Shown: positions 9,398-18,734 of the stretch, piece by piece
Position numbering within the stretch: the stretch's first letter is position 1
Layout of the letters: the number at the start of each line of letters is the position of its first letter
Assembly: GCF_009664365.1 (NCBI RefSeq)
Contig: NZ_CP044310.1
Location: 2,305,001-2,369,000, forward strand
Origin: Paenibacillus xylanilyticus
GTDB taxonomy: Bacteria; Bacillota; Bacilli; Paenibacillales; Paenibacillaceae
Reading direction: 5' to 3'
DNA: 64,000 nt
Notes under the pieces: model-generated
The model's input: only the letters and a program-made list of their open reading frames with translations
What the model was told of the DNA's origin: nothing
Databases searched by the model: none
Position numbers and translations under genes: made by a program

Positions 9398-9759
9398 GCG
9401 CCCTTGTACATGGTGAGCGATAACCAAAGCAATATACTAGCAAACTTTTGGCGGTGGTAAATACCACATTCCAAAGGTTTGCTTTTTTTTGCAAGAAAAC
9501 AGGTTATATAATCTTGTGAAATAAACATTATGAGGAATCACATGGTAACCACACAGCGTCCATGGTAAAATAAGTCGTTCTGATAAAAATTATGTTGAAG
9601 TTACATGGCTACGGAACATTAAAAGGAGCTGCTGTTATCGTTAATGGATGAAAAAGTGGAGTATTGGATCAAAATAATTCAACAAAAAAAGAAATACGGG
9701 GTAATAATGATTATTAATGGTTTCGTTCAAAATGAGAGTACAGGTAAGGAGGGGTTACC
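9398..9759. other. Intergenic region before the FUSC-like gene
   Basis: After the terminator at 9439-9490 there is an extended -10 candidate (TGG TAAAAT, 9566-9571) with a weak TGGTAA 17 bases upstream (9543-9548). A second weak pair is TTGAAG 9595-9600 with ATTAAA 9618-9623. A 52-codon open frame starts at 9644 and overlaps the next gene, but its nearest Shine-Dalgarno is about 15 bases away. Nothing else is recognisable. Confidence 0.4.
9439..9490 (+). terminator. Terminator of the malic enzyme - HD operon
   Basis: A long hairpin pairs AGCAAACTTTTGG (9439-9451) with CCAAAGGTTTGCT (9471-9483), has a smaller GTGGTA/TACCAC stem in the loop, and ends in eight T. Confidence 0.9.
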
Positions 9760-10824
9760 GTGTCGTTTGGAGCACGCGTGCTTAAGACAGGAATTGCGGT
9801 AACGCTTGCTCTGTACCTGAGCATGTTCTTGAATCCGCAGTCACCGGTACCGGCTGCCATAGCTGCCATCTTCGCGATGCAGCCATCAATCTATCGTTCC
9901 TGGAAGTATTTCCTGGATCAATTGCAGACAACGACGCTTGGAGCCATTGTTGCCCTCTTGGGCGGTATGGTATTGTCCAATGAGCCAATCGCAGTGGGAT
10001 TGATCATTGTGCTTGTTATTATGATTTGTCTTAAATTGAATATGGGTGAGACCGTAGGGCTGACTCTGGTTACCGTCGTTTCCATTATGGAAGCTTCAGG
10101 TGACTGGCATTTTGCATTGAACCGGTTCCTGCTGACGCTTGTTGGTATTGTATCTGCGTTTCTTATTAATATTACGGTATTCCCGCCTAAACCCAAGGTG
10201 CAGTTTGTGAAGCAGATCCAGAATGTGTTCAACAGCATGTCCCTGCTGTTACGTACGTCCATCTCGGATGAGATCAAGGAAGTTGTTTTCAGGGATGAGA
10301 AGGGCAGTCTGGGTGGTTCCATCAAATCGCTCTCGGACAAGTACAATTTGTTTGAGGAAGAACAGAAGAAAATGAAGCGTTCCAAATTCAGCGAGACGCG
10401 GCAGATGGTTGTATATAAACAAATGCTGCTGAGCCTGCAAAAAGGGTATGACGTGCTGGATTCCGTGGAGCGGCATTATTTCCAGGCGCAGCGAACGCCG
10501 GAAATGGATCAGTTTTTTGATACACATCTTGAATTGGTCATTAAATTCCACGAGCATGCCCTGCTCAAATTCGAGGATAAGTTGAAGCCGAATGGGGAAG
10601 AGGCAGCGCAGTTCATATTGGATAATGATCGGTTCATGGAACAAGCCATATCCCAGTTTGATATGGATCAGGAAGGCATGCTGAGACTATCTATCGTTGC
10701 TGCAGCAATATACGATTACGGATATCAGCTGGAACGACTCAATAGGCTTGCTGAACATGTGCATAGCTCGACGGAAGACAACGAGTCACAGGATAAAATG
10801 CTGAACTGGCTTAAGTGGCCTTAA
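9760..10824 (+). CDS. FUSC/DUF939-type aromatic acid exporter family membrane protein
   Basis: The first ~145 residues hold about four or five hydrophobic segments, with a PVPAAIAAIFAMQPS motif typical of the aromatic acid exporter (ArAE_1, DUF939) family. The rest is a soluble, largely helical cytoplasmic domain of about 200 residues. The GTG start is well supported by AAGGAGGGG 5 bases upstream. Members are thought to export organic acids, but the substrate here is unknown. The gene is monocistronic, with a terminator directly downstream. Confidence 0.8.
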   Translation: MSFGARVLKTGIAVTLALYLSMFLNPQSPVPAAIAAIFAMQPSIYRSWKYFLDQLQTTTLGAIVALLGGMVLSNEPIAVGLIIVLVIMICLKLNMGETVGLTLVTVVSIMEASGDWHFALNRFLLTLVGIVSAFLINITVFPPKPKVQFVKQIQNVFNSMSLLLRTSISDEIKEVVFRDEKGSLGGSIKSLSDKYNLFEEEQKKMKRSKFSETRQMVVYKQMLLSLQKGYDVLDSVERHYFQAQRTPEMDQFFDTHLELVIKFHEHALLKFEDKLKPNGEEAAQFILDNDRFMEQAISQFDMDQEGMLRLSIVAAAIYDYGYQLERLNRLAEHVHSSTEDNESQDKMLNWLKWP

Positions 10825-10877
10825 CAGCAATTGCACACAGGCTTCTCCATCAGATACAATAGAAATACAACGTGCAG

Positions 10878-10904
10878 CCCGGACAACTGTGTCCGGGTTG
10901 TTTT
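10878..10904 (+). terminator. Terminator after the FUSC-like gene
   Basis: CCCGGAC (10878-10884) pairs with GTCCGGG (10891-10897), followed by a TTGTTTT tail. Flanking ACAAC/GTTGT bases may lengthen the stem. Confidence 0.75.
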
Positions 10905-10956
10905 GTATACATAACCAAGGGATGAAGGTCATCTCAATGAACCGAGGGAGAATAAT

Positions 10957-11418
10957 ATGAACGATAAACATCTTAATACAGCATTTGTTGAATGGCTGAG
11001 TGGAGATCAATTGGAAGAGAAACAGCATGATGCCATGCAGCTGCTAACCGTCTCAGAGGATGGATGGCCGCATCAGGCCATGATTAGTGTGGGTGAGATT
11101 ATTGCTATGAACCCAAATACACTTAGACTCGCATTATGGTCAGGGACACAAACAAGTATGAATATGAACAGAACAGGCAAGGCTACCTTGATTGCCGTAC
11201 ATGAGCATAAGTTGATGTATGTGCGCTTGGAGATCAGGGCTCTTCCTCCGTTGAAGGAAGCCGTTCATCCTAGAGATCGGTATGAGGCTCAAGTAGCAGG
11301 CGTACGCGTGGATCATGCTCCGTATGCTGATATCACAACAGGAATCACGTTTCAACTAAAAGACGAAGCAGCATCCATATCAAGATGGAAAGAGACCATT
11401 GCAGAATTGCGTCAATAG
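10957..11418 (+). CDS. Pyridoxamine 5'-phosphate oxidase-like (flavin-fold) family protein
   Basis: A 153-residue protein with the split-barrel pattern of PNPOx-like FMN-binding proteins. After a short helix comes a strand region LLTVSEDGWPHQAMISVGE, then RLALWSGTQTSMNMNRTGKATL, which corresponds to the flavin phosphate-binding area. GAGGGAG precedes the ATG. No function beyond possible FMN or F420-like binding can be given. It stands alone between a terminator and a non-coding stretch. Confidence 0.68.
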   Translation: MNDKHLNTAFVEWLSGDQLEEKQHDAMQLLTVSEDGWPHQAMISVGEIIAMNPNTLRLALWSGTQTSMNMNRTGKATLIAVHEHKLMYVRLEIRALPPLKEAVHPRDRYEAQVAGVRVDHAPYADITTGITFQLKDEAASISRWKETIAELRQ

Positions 11419-11539
11419 AAGACAAACCATATCTATATTCATCATTTCAAGGGTAATAATAAAGAGGTCTATTTGGAACGAGGCCCTTCGTATATACGGT
11501 TAGTAATTTAAGGGTAGAAACAACAAAATACGCCTCCGC

Positions 11540-11568
11540 TTGCATCGGGACGCTGTCACTGGTACAAT
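11540..11568 (+). promoter_or_regulatory. Probable promoter of the helD-like gene
   Basis: TTGCAT at 11540-11545 and TACAAT at 11563-11568 are 17 bases apart, and the -10 is extended by TGG. Transcription would begin near 11575, leaving a leader of about 135 bases that is AT-rich and shows no clear structure. Nothing else is recognised in 11419-11709. Confidence 0.65.
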
Positions 11569-11709
11569 AAAAAATGGTTTTCAGAAAATTAGAACTAATT
11601 AACATAAAATTAAAATGTTTACTTTCTAATTAATTATACCATAGCCTTTTCGGGCTTGTCAAATGGGCTTTTGAGGACACAATCCGGGGAAAGAGGGGCG
11701 TATTAACAT

Positions 11710-14085
11710 ATGAGTACTGACCAGCAATGGAGCGAGGAGCAGCGGAGAGTAGACATCGTAACCGATCAGATCGAGCGGAAAATAACCGACCTTGAAAAGG
11801 AGGTAGGTTCCTTCCGGGATGAAGTTGTGGAAATGAGAAAGGACTTCTGGGATGAAGTCACCATGAACTTCAGTGAGGCGGATGATGTTGGGGAAACATC
11901 CACCAGCATGCGGCAGCAATCGCAGGTCCTGTCGGATCGGGAACGCAGTCATCTGAATACGGCAGCAGCGCTGGATAAAATGAAACGACTGCATCACTCG
12001 CCCTATTTTGGACGTATCGATTTTAAGGAAGACGGTTATCCGCAAGCAGAGCGGATTTATCTGGGTATTGCTTCACTGCTGGATGAGAAGGAAGAATCCT
12101 TCCTGGTCTACGACTGGCGAGCGCCGATATCCAATCTGTATTACGATGGTGCCCCCGGACCAATTACTTACCATACACCAAGCGGGGAAATCAGTGGCGA
12201 TATCGAAATGAAACGACAGTTTGTCATTCGGGATGGTCGTATCCGTTTTATGTTCGATACTGGGGTTACCATTGGAGATGAACTTCTTCAGGCAGTGCTG
12301 AGCCGTACATCGGATGCGCAAATGAAAAGCATTGTGGCGACCATTCAAAAGGAACAAAACCGAATTATCCGCAATGACCGTACACGTATGCTGATTGTGC
12401 AGGGAGCAGCCGGCAGCGGCAAAACGTCAGCTGCACTGCAGCGTGTAGCCTATCTTCTATACAAGTATCGCGAGCATTTGCAGGCCGATCAGATGGTACT
12501 CTTTTCGCCGAATCCGATGTTCAACAGTTACGTATCCACGGTACTGCCTGAGCTAGGGGAAGAAAATATGCTGCAAACGACGTTTCAGGAGTACCTGGAA
12601 CGCAGGCTTGGCCGCGAATATCAGCTGGAGGATCCATTCATTCAGCTTGAATACGTCCTCTCCAATATGGAGGATCCAGGATACACGGCGCGTATGTCAG
12701 GCATTCGCTTCAAGTCTTCCGAAGCCTTCCTGAAAGTGATTACGCGATTCAAGGACAGCCTGATGTCGGAAGGCATGAAATTCAAACCGGTGCGGTTCCA
12801 GGGACAGGCGGTTGTCACAGCGGAGGCGATGGCTGAGAAATTCTACAGCTTCGGATCATCCGTGAAGCTGGTAAATCGTCTGGAAATGCTTCGGGACTGG
12901 ATGCTGAAGGAATTGTCGGCCTTTGGCAAAAGTGAATTGGAAGCACCTTGGGTTGATCAGCAGCTGGATCTGATGGAACCGGAAGATCTGCAGCGTGCTT
13001 ATCAGCGGCTGAAGCGCAAACAAAAGGGGAAAGTGGATACCTTCGATGATTTTGCACAGGAACGGGAGATCCTGGCCCGCATGGTGGTTAGTGATCGGCT
13101 CAAGCCATTGCGGAAGTGGATCAAATCGCTGCGATTCGTGGATATTCGCCAGTTGTATGCGCATCTGTTCCAGGACCAGGCACAGATGATTCGACTGCTG
13201 GAAGGCGAGGCACTGCCTGCCCACTGGGATGAAATCTGCAGCATGACTCTTCGCCGAATGAAAGTACAGGAACTGGCGTATGAGGACATTACACCTTATC
13301 TGTATTTGCGGGAGCTGCTGCTTGGGTTCCATATCAACTCAAATATAAGACATGTGATTATTGACGAGGCCCAGGATTATTCTGCGTTTCAGCTGGCTTT
13401 CATGAAAAGACTGTTTCCACGGGCGAAAATAACGGCCTTGGGTGATTTTAATCAGGCGATCTATGCCCATTCTTCAGTACTTCGTGGTACTGGACCACTA
13501 ACAAACCTGTATGGACCAGAGAATACGGAAGTGATCGAACTCACGCGGAGCTACCGTTCAACACAGGAGATTGTGGAGTTTACAAGGGGGATGGTTCCCG
13601 GTGGGGAAGAGATCATTCCGTTCAATCGCAGCGGCGAGAAGCCGGCAGTCATTGTGTCATCCAATACGGAGGAGCATATGAAGAAGATTGCAGCGGATCT
13701 TAGTCATCTCATTCAGGAAGAATATGAATCAGTTGCGGTAATCTGTAAGACGGCGGAAGAGAGCAAGGAAGTTCATGAGGCGTTAAGCCGCGTACTGCCT
13801 GCTGCGCCGAAATTGATCAAGAAGACAACACTTGCCTTCGAACGGGGTGTGCATGTCATACCGGCATACCTTGCAAAAGGGGTGGAGTTTGATGCGGTGC
13901 TGATCTATGACGGGTCAGCAGAACAATATGCGCAGGAGCACGAGCGCAAACTGTTCTATACGGCGTGTACCCGAGCGATGCACCTGCTCCATGTGTACAG
14001 CCTTGGTAAACCAAGTCCGTTCATAACCTCACAGCCGCAGCAATTATATGACATTAATCATGTATCTGCGGCTCAAACAGATTAA
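11710..14085 (+). CDS. helD: HelD-like RNA polymerase recycling ATPase (superfamily 1 helicase fold)
   Basis: HelD uses ATP to dislodge stalled or post-termination RNA polymerase from DNA. The 791-residue product begins with a long coiled coil (about 1-95), the arm HelD inserts into the polymerase secondary channel, followed by the conserved SPYFGRIDF region. The UvrD-like ATPase has Walker A QGAAGSGKTS (about 231-240) and Walker B VIIDEAQD (about 551-558), with late motifs LTRSYRS and FDAVLIYDG. The length matches Bacillus HelD. Start ATG 11710 follows AGAGGGG. Some relatives (HelR) displace rifampicin from polymerase; the sequence cannot tell whether this one does. Confidence 0.9.
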   Translation: MSTDQQWSEEQRRVDIVTDQIERKITDLEKEVGSFRDEVVEMRKDFWDEVTMNFSEADDVGETSTSMRQQSQVLSDRERSHLNTAAALDKMKRLHHSPYFGRIDFKEDGYPQAERIYLGIASLLDEKEESFLVYDWRAPISNLYYDGAPGPITYHTPSGEISGDIEMKRQFVIRDGRIRFMFDTGVTIGDELLQAVLSRTSDAQMKSIVATIQKEQNRIIRNDRTRMLIVQGAAGSGKTSAALQRVAYLLYKYREHLQADQMVLFSPNPMFNSYVSTVLPELGEENMLQTTFQEYLERRLGREYQLEDPFIQLEYVLSNMEDPGYTARMSGIRFKSSEAFLKVITRFKDSLMSEGMKFKPVRFQGQAVVTAEAMAEKFYSFGSSVKLVNRLEMLRDWMLKELSAFGKSELEAPWVDQQLDLMEPEDLQRAYQRLKRKQKGKVDTFDDFAQEREILARMVVSDRLKPLRKWIKSLRFVDIRQLYAHLFQDQAQMIRLLEGEALPAHWDEICSMTLRRMKVQELAYEDITPYLYLRELLLGFHINSNIRHVIIDEAQDYSAFQLAFMKRLFPRAKITALGDFNQAIYAHSSVLRGTGPLTNLYGPENTEVIELTRSYRSTQEIVEFTRGMVPGGEEIIPFNRSGEKPAVIVSSNTEEHMKKIAADLSHLIQEEYESVAVICKTAEESKEVHEALSRVLPAAPKLIKKTTLAFERGVHVIPAYLAKGVEFDAVLIYDGSAEQYAQEHERKLFYTACTRAMHLLHVYSLGKPSPFITSQPQQLYDINHVSAAQTD

Positions 14086-14108
14086 ACAAGGTGATCCTTC
14101 TATATGAG

Positions 14109-14143
14109 AAGACTTCCGTTCCCTAGAACGGGAGTCTTTCTTG
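14109..14143 (+). terminator. Terminator after helD
   Basis: A 13-bp stem (14109-14121 with 14126-14138, one G-T pair) has a 4-base loop and a short TTTCTT-like tail. Confidence 0.65.
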
Positions 14144-14284
14144 TAGGGTAAGGTTTTGACTATGATAAACGGAATGGAAGAGCTGGTCTGGATAACTATT
14201 CCTGACATGAGAATGAATGTGTTTAGTTTGATGGATAATTATGGAGCTTGAATTTGTACTCATGCACAATTGGTGGGAATTTTC

Positions 14285-14313
14285 TTTACACATGCCGTGC
14301 GGACTCATATAAT
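14285..14313 (+). promoter_or_regulatory. Promoter of the adenine deaminase gene
   Basis: TTTACA (14285-14290) and TATAAT (14308-14313) are separated by exactly 17 bases, a strong sigma-A match. The predicted start near 14320 lies downstream of an in-frame ATG at 14270, which excludes that codon. Confidence 0.75.
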
Positions 14314-14362
14314 CGTAACAATATATTTTTTTGGATCGTTAATGAATGAAGGAGGCGATGGC

Positions 14363-16219
14363 ATGAACAAACCATCTTTTGAACGGCCATTAATGGCAGA
14401 TTGTGTGCCTGATCTGGTAGCAACAGCGCGAGGAGATATGAAGGCAACATTAGTCATTCGGGGAGGGACGCTGGTTAATGTCATCTCGGGTGAAATTTTG
14501 CCGGATATGTCCGTTGCGGTGCAGGGAGCTCGTATTGCCTATGTTGGCAAAGATGTGAGTCATACCATCGGAGAACATACACGCATTATTGAAGCAGAAG
14601 GGAAATACATTGCTCCAGGATTACTGGACGGACATTGCCACATCGAGAGCACGCAGATGAAGGTGACGGAGTTTGCGAGAGCCGTACTGCCTTCCGGTAC
14701 AACCGGTGGTTTTTTTGACCCGCATGAGATTTCCAACGTACTTGGACTCAAGGGTCTGCGGCTTATGCTGGATGAAGCGAGAACCACGCCGCTCGCAGCC
14801 TATATGCAGGTGGCTTCCTGTGTGCCTTCAACACATCCTGGTTTGGAGACGACAGGAGCTTATATCGGGCCTGAGGAAGTGGCTGAGGCCCTCTCCTGGG
14901 GCCCTGACATGATTGGGCTTGGTGAGGTCATGAACTTCCCGGGTGTCGTATACGGGGATGAAACGATGATTGGAGAAATTCAGGCTACGCTGCGGGCCGG
15001 CAAGGTGGCGGACGGTCACTTTACCTGGGCAGCGGATGACTGGCGTTTACCTGTTTATGCGGCAAGCGGTGTGACTGGAGATCATGAATGTGTGACGAAG
15101 GAAGATGTCGTGGAGCGTCTGAGACTTGGCATGTATGCCAAAATGCGTCAGGGATCAGCTTGGCATGACGTGGCAGAAACCATCAAAGCCTGTACCGAAC
15201 TCGGGCTGGATACCCGCCGAATGATGCTGGTGACCGATGATCGGAGTTCCGAATCGCTTCTCAAAGAAGGACACATGGACTTCGTCGTCCGACTGGCCAT
15301 CTCGCAGGGTGTCAAACCCGTGACTGCCTTCCAAATGGCAACGATAAACACAGCTGAACGTTTCGGTGTGGCTCGTGATATTGGGGCCGTTATCCCGGGC
15401 AATATAGCTGATATTATCTTACTGGATGGCCGACTGGCAGATGTGCGTGTGGGCATGACAATTGCTGCCGGGCATGTTGTCGCAGAGAAGGGGAAGATGA
15501 CGGCTGTCTGGGATAGCTTCACTTATCCGGAAGAAGCGTTGAATACGGTGAAGCTGGAAGCTAATATTCAGCCAAAAGATATGGAACTGCCAGCACCGAT
15601 TGCCGAGGGAGCCATTGGGGCCAAAATCATTCATGTGACTGAAAACCATGTGGATACCAAAGAGAAGCATGTTCCTGTAACGGTGCAAAACGGTAAGGTA
15701 GCTGTGTCCACGACGGGGGATATCTGCAAAATCGCAGTACTGGAACGGCATAAGCAAACCGGAAACAAGGCAGTTGCACTTGTCGGCGGCATTGGATTCA
15801 CACGCCCTTCAGCCATTGCCATGACCGTAGCTCATGACAGTCACAATCTTCTCATTATCGGTAACGATGATGCCTTGATGGCGGAGGCAGGTAATCGGGT
15901 AATCCGCATGCAAGGCGGGGTTACCGTAATTACGGACGAAGGTGCAACCGAGTTTCCGCTTCGGATCGCAGGATTAATGTCCACCGAGCCCTTTGAAGAA
16001 GTTGCTGCACAATCTGCTGCAATCAGCGAAGCACTGCAATCGGCAGGCTGTACTCTGAATAATGCCTTCATGACACTTTCCCTGCTTGCTCTGGTCGTTA
16101 TTCCCGAGCTGCGTTTGTCCGATAAGGGGTTAGTACGGATCTCGGCAGAGGGAATTGAACTGGTGACGCTATTCGACGAGACAACGGAAAGCAGTCCAAT
16201 TACGCCTGCCGGGACATAA
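14363..16219 (+). CDS. ade: Adenine deaminase
   Basis: The enzyme deaminates adenine to hypoxanthine in purine salvage. The 618-residue product belongs to the metal-dependent amidohydrolases. DGHCHIEST (about residue 95) carries the HxH metal ligands. Further metal-site regions include PHEISNVLG, VTGDHECVT and LVTDDRSS. The C-terminal domain with GGIGFTRPSAIAMTVAHDSHN is specific to Ade. I chose ATG 14363, with AAGGAGG 7 bases before it. The gene has its own strong promoter and terminator and is monocistronic. Confidence 0.94.
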   Translation: MNKPSFERPLMADCVPDLVATARGDMKATLVIRGGTLVNVISGEILPDMSVAVQGARIAYVGKDVSHTIGEHTRIIEAEGKYIAPGLLDGHCHIESTQMKVTEFARAVLPSGTTGGFFDPHEISNVLGLKGLRLMLDEARTTPLAAYMQVASCVPSTHPGLETTGAYIGPEEVAEALSWGPDMIGLGEVMNFPGVVYGDETMIGEIQATLRAGKVADGHFTWAADDWRLPVYAASGVTGDHECVTKEDVVERLRLGMYAKMRQGSAWHDVAETIKACTELGLDTRRMMLVTDDRSSESLLKEGHMDFVVRLAISQGVKPVTAFQMATINTAERFGVARDIGAVIPGNIADIILLDGRLADVRVGMTIAAGHVVAEKGKMTAVWDSFTYPEEALNTVKLEANIQPKDMELPAPIAEGAIGAKIIHVTENHVDTKEKHVPVTVQNGKVAVSTTGDICKIAVLERHKQTGNKAVALVGGIGFTRPSAIAMTVAHDSHNLLIIGNDDALMAEAGNRVIRMQGGVTVITDEGATEFPLRIAGLMSTEPFEEVAAQSAAISEALQSAGCTLNNAFMTLSLLALVVIPELRLSDKGLVRISAEGIELVTLFDETTESSPITPAGT

Positions 16220-16656
16220 AATGAAAGCATGTTCTCTTATACTGGCGAGTTTGTAAGAACGTGATGAACAGAAATGACCACATATAGATGGATGTATGTT
16301 TCTATGTAAGATGGAAGTCGCCTTTATGGCGGCTTTTTTTGTTTCTTTTAGAGAAAACGCTTATAGGTCTTCTGTTGGTCATTCATATATGGCAATAACG
16401 ACAGAAGTTGTGGAAATTTTCTGTGTAAATTAAAATATTTTTAATAAATGAGACTTAAGAACTATGAATACAGAAGTGTGAATTCCCGAAATAATCTTAT
16501 ATGATCCTTTCGTCGTAAGTCTAGAAGATGATATTGCATATGAAAGCAAATGCATAAACGAATTGTTTATCTGTTTCATAAAATGAAGGGTAAAACGACA
16601 AACATTCTTCCGGATTACGACGATGGAGCGGTAAATTACAAGGGGAGTGTACAAAT
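16220..16656. other. Intergenic region between ade and the secreted-protein gene
   Basis: Besides the ade terminator, AGAAAACGCTTATA at 16352-16365 resembles a cre site with two mismatches. A possible promoter is TTGTGG (16408-16413) with TAAAAT (16431-16436), 17 bases apart. It would leave a leader of about 215 bases before the next start. No RNA family is recognised. Confidence 0.4.
16315..16340 (+). terminator. Terminator after ade
   Basis: GTCGCC (16317-16322) pairs with GGCGGC (16328-16333, one G-T), followed by seven T. Confidence 0.8.
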
Positions 16657-17577
16657 ATGCAAAACAAGCGGGGGTTTCATTTTATTAAAATCATCAGCTG
16701 TCTGGTCCTGATTGCGGGTGTCACATTCTCATCCAAGACCATTGCACAGGGTTCTGTAGAAAGTTATGAATCGATCCATGGGAACGTGGAAGGGCCGATT
16801 AGAGCGACTTGGGTATGGGATACAACTCAGATTGAGAAGAATCCGCAAGAGGTACTGAAATTTGCCGTAGATCACGATATCAACACGATCTATCTGCAGA
16901 TCAATCGCGATGTGAAGATACCTTACTATACAGATTTCATTCGTAAGGCCAGAGCTTATAATATCGCTGTCGATGTAATGGATGGAAGAGCGGCTTGGGG
17001 GCTAACCGAAAGCAGAGGTCAGATTGCAAGTTTCCTTGACTGGATTGAAGCCTATCAGGATTCCGTAGAGCCCAACGAGAAATTTGCCGGGATTCATCTT
17101 GATATTGAACCGCATGTGCATCCGGAGTGGAAAACGAATCAGGCCAGCGTCATTACCCAGTGGCAAGGGAATGTTCAATACATCGTTGACCGCGCTGCCC
17201 TGATGAATATGCCTGTGGCAGCAGATTTGCCTTTCTGGCTGGATAATTACAAGATTCCGGGTTCAACGATGGCTGTGAGCAGCTGGATGATCCGCCAATT
17301 TGATTCGATCACAATTATGGCATACCGCGATACGGCTGCAGCCATCTATAACGTGGCCAAAGACGAGCTTGCTGAGGCTTCCCAGTTGGGCAAAACGATC
17401 TCGATTGCCGTAGAGACGAAGCAGAGCAAGGAAGGTGAATTCATTACATTTTATGAAGAAGGTGCAGTGTACATGGAATCTCAACTGAAGCAGGTGGAGA
17501 AGTTGGCGGCAGAGCACTCCTCATTTAAGGGATTCTCTATTCATGAATACACTTCCTGGAAAACGCTGAAAGAATAA
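16657..17577 (+). CDS. Secreted protein of unknown function, possible TIM-barrel hydrolase
   Basis: The 306-residue product starts with a signal peptide: basic MQNKRG, a hydrophobic core about 10-25, and a likely cut near SKTIAQG. The mature part reads like a (beta/alpha)8 barrel, with strand-like blocks RATWVWDT, INTIYLQI, IAVDVMDG, FAGIHLDIEPH, MPVAADLPFW and SITIMAYRD. Acidic groups in HLDIEPH and in AVETK near the C-termini of strands would suit a glycosidase-like active site. I do not recognise a named family. AGGGGAG lies before the ATG. A terminator shared with the opposite gene follows. Confidence 0.8.
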   Translation: MQNKRGFHFIKIISCLVLIAGVTFSSKTIAQGSVESYESIHGNVEGPIRATWVWDTTQIEKNPQEVLKFAVDHDINTIYLQINRDVKIPYYTDFIRKARAYNIAVDVMDGRAAWGLTESRGQIASFLDWIEAYQDSVEPNEKFAGIHLDIEPHVHPEWKTNQASVITQWQGNVQYIVDRAALMNMPVAADLPFWLDNYKIPGSTMAVSSWMIRQFDSITIMAYRDTAAAIYNVAKDELAEASQLGKTISIAVETKQSKEGEFITFYEEGAVYMESQLKQVEKLAAEHSSFKGFSIHEYTSWKTLKE

Positions 17578-17603
17578 TGCGCTACTAGGCATAGTAAAAA
17601 ATA

Positions 17604-17642
17604 AAAGGTGCTTGCAGCTTAATCGCTGTAGGCACCTTTTTT
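17604..17642. terminator. Bidirectional terminator between secreted-protein gene and AraC gene
   Basis: AAAGGTGCTTGCAGC (17604-17618) pairs with the segment ending 17639, with G-T wobbles, and has T runs outside on both strands. It serves two convergent genes. Confidence 0.85.
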
Positions 17643-17645
17643 GCT

Positions 17646-18560
17646 TCATATAAGTGCAGGCTCCATAGCCACCTTTTCATAAAACATTTTCCGATACTGC
17701 GAGGGGGTTGTATTTTTGTGTTTTTTGAATGTGGTGATGAAGTAGCTCAGATGTTCAAAGCCAACATCCATGGCAATATCCACGATTTTGTGATCCGTGT
17801 TCTCGAGCTGGTAACAGGCCTGCTGTACACGGTAATAGTTAATATAGTCGACAGGACTTTTCTGTACCATCTGCTTGAAAAAACGACAAAAGTGTCCTTC
17901 ACTCATATTGGCCTCATCGGCCAGCTCTTTCAGCTTCAGCTGCTCAGGGTAGCGCTTGTGAATGTAGCCGAGGACTGATTTGAGCCGCTCCACTTTGTCA
18001 TGGCTGCCTGTTGGGACAGTTCCTTTCACAGCGGCAGGGCGCATGTGTTCAAACATACGGGCGAAAATGAGATACAGGTAGGCTTTGGTTGTCATCTCAC
18101 AGGTTTCAGAACCATTAGCATGATCCGCAAAAATATGCTGGAGATGCAGCAGGATCTCACGCCCCCAGTCATCCTCCGGCTTCATATGAAATGGAGGAAT
18201 AAGTGTCTTATGAACGAGCGGTCTGATAAACTTCTCCTGCACGGCATCGAAGGTACGGCTGCCCAGCAGCTCCGGACTGAACACGATGGAGGAAAACACG
18301 CAGGGAAGGTCGCTTTTCAGATAGCCTGCATGAATTTCACCCCGGTTCACAAAAATCGCCTCACCCGCTTTCACCTCCACAGTATTCATGTCAATCTGGA
18401 ACACAGCACTGCCTTGAGTCACCATCGTAAATTCCATCTCATCGTGCCAGTGACAATCCAGAATGCTGTCTCCATTAAGCTGTTCAATATCCGGATAAAC
18501 ACTGACGGGATACATCGCATTACCGTGGATTCGGTCCTCCCGTAATCGTTCGCGTTCCAT
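17646..18560 (-). CDS. AraC-family transcriptional regulator with cupin sensor domain
   Basis: A 304-residue regulator. The N-terminal cupin-type sugar-sensing domain (about 20-150) shows the HWHDEMEF pattern and VKAGEAIFVNRGEIHAGY. The C-terminal double helix-turn-helix (about 205-300) reads LKLKELADEANMSEGHFCRFFK and then IVDIAMDVGFEHLSYFITTFKK. AAAGGAGG precedes the ATG. It is transcribed away from the alpha-xylosidase gene 174 bases off and so probably regulates it and possibly itself. The inducer, perhaps a xylose-containing oligosaccharide, is inference. Confidence 0.9.
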   Translation of the reverse strand: MERERLREDRIHGNAMYPVSVYPDIEQLNGDSILDCHWHDEMEFTMVTQGSAVFQIDMNTVEVKAGEAIFVNRGEIHAGYLKSDLPCVFSSIVFSPELLGSRTFDAVQEKFIRPLVHKTLIPPFHMKPEDDWGREILLHLQHIFADHANGSETCEMTTKAYLYLIFARMFEHMRPAAVKGTVPTGSHDKVERLKSVLGYIHKRYPEQLKLKELADEANMSEGHFCRFFKQMVQKSPVDYINYYRVQQACYQLENTDHKIVDIAMDVGFEHLSYFITTFKKHKNTTPSQYRKMFYEKVAMEPALI

Positions 18561-18590
18561 AGAAGGTCCTCCTTTAGGGTATCATTATTA

Positions 18591-18605
18591 ATGTAATCGT
18601 TTCCA
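18591..18605 (+). promoter_or_regulatory. cre-like CcpA site in the AraC / alpha-xylosidase divergent region
   Basis: ATGTAATCGTTTCCA fits the cre consensus WTGNAANCGNWNNCA at every defined position. It lies 31 bases before the AraC start and 130 bases before the alpha-xylosidase start. Further on, AT-rich GATAT/ATATC repeats (about 18643-18692) may be the AraC-protein site. Glucose repression of this locus is inferred. Confidence 0.6.
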
Positions 18606-18734
18606 TAGATTGGTGATCTTGCTTGAGAATCGGATATAAAATATCAAAATCGTGATATATTTGGTCAAAATATCGGAAGAAAACCAGGTTTAATATCAAT
18701 ATTATTATAGTATAACCGAAGGGGGAAAGAAAAC

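Noticed and set aside
9644-9802. A 52-codon frame overlapping the start of the FUSC-like gene.
   Set aside because: Its Shine-Dalgarno is about 15 bases away, the composition is Lys/Ile-rich as in random AT-rich DNA, and the GTG of the FUSC-like gene has a far better ribosome site.
14301-14330. CTCATATAATC followed by ATAT upstream of ade resembles the 5' half of a purine riboswitch.
   Set aside because: The 3' half (TTTCTACC, CCGTAAA and the closing strand) is missing, and the TATAAT is fully explained as the -10 of a TTTACA-17-TATAAT promoter.
14270-14362. Longer adenine deaminase starting at ATG 14270.
   Set aside because: This ATG lies upstream of the predicted promoter and has no ribosome site; ATG 14363 has AAGGAGG at the right distance.
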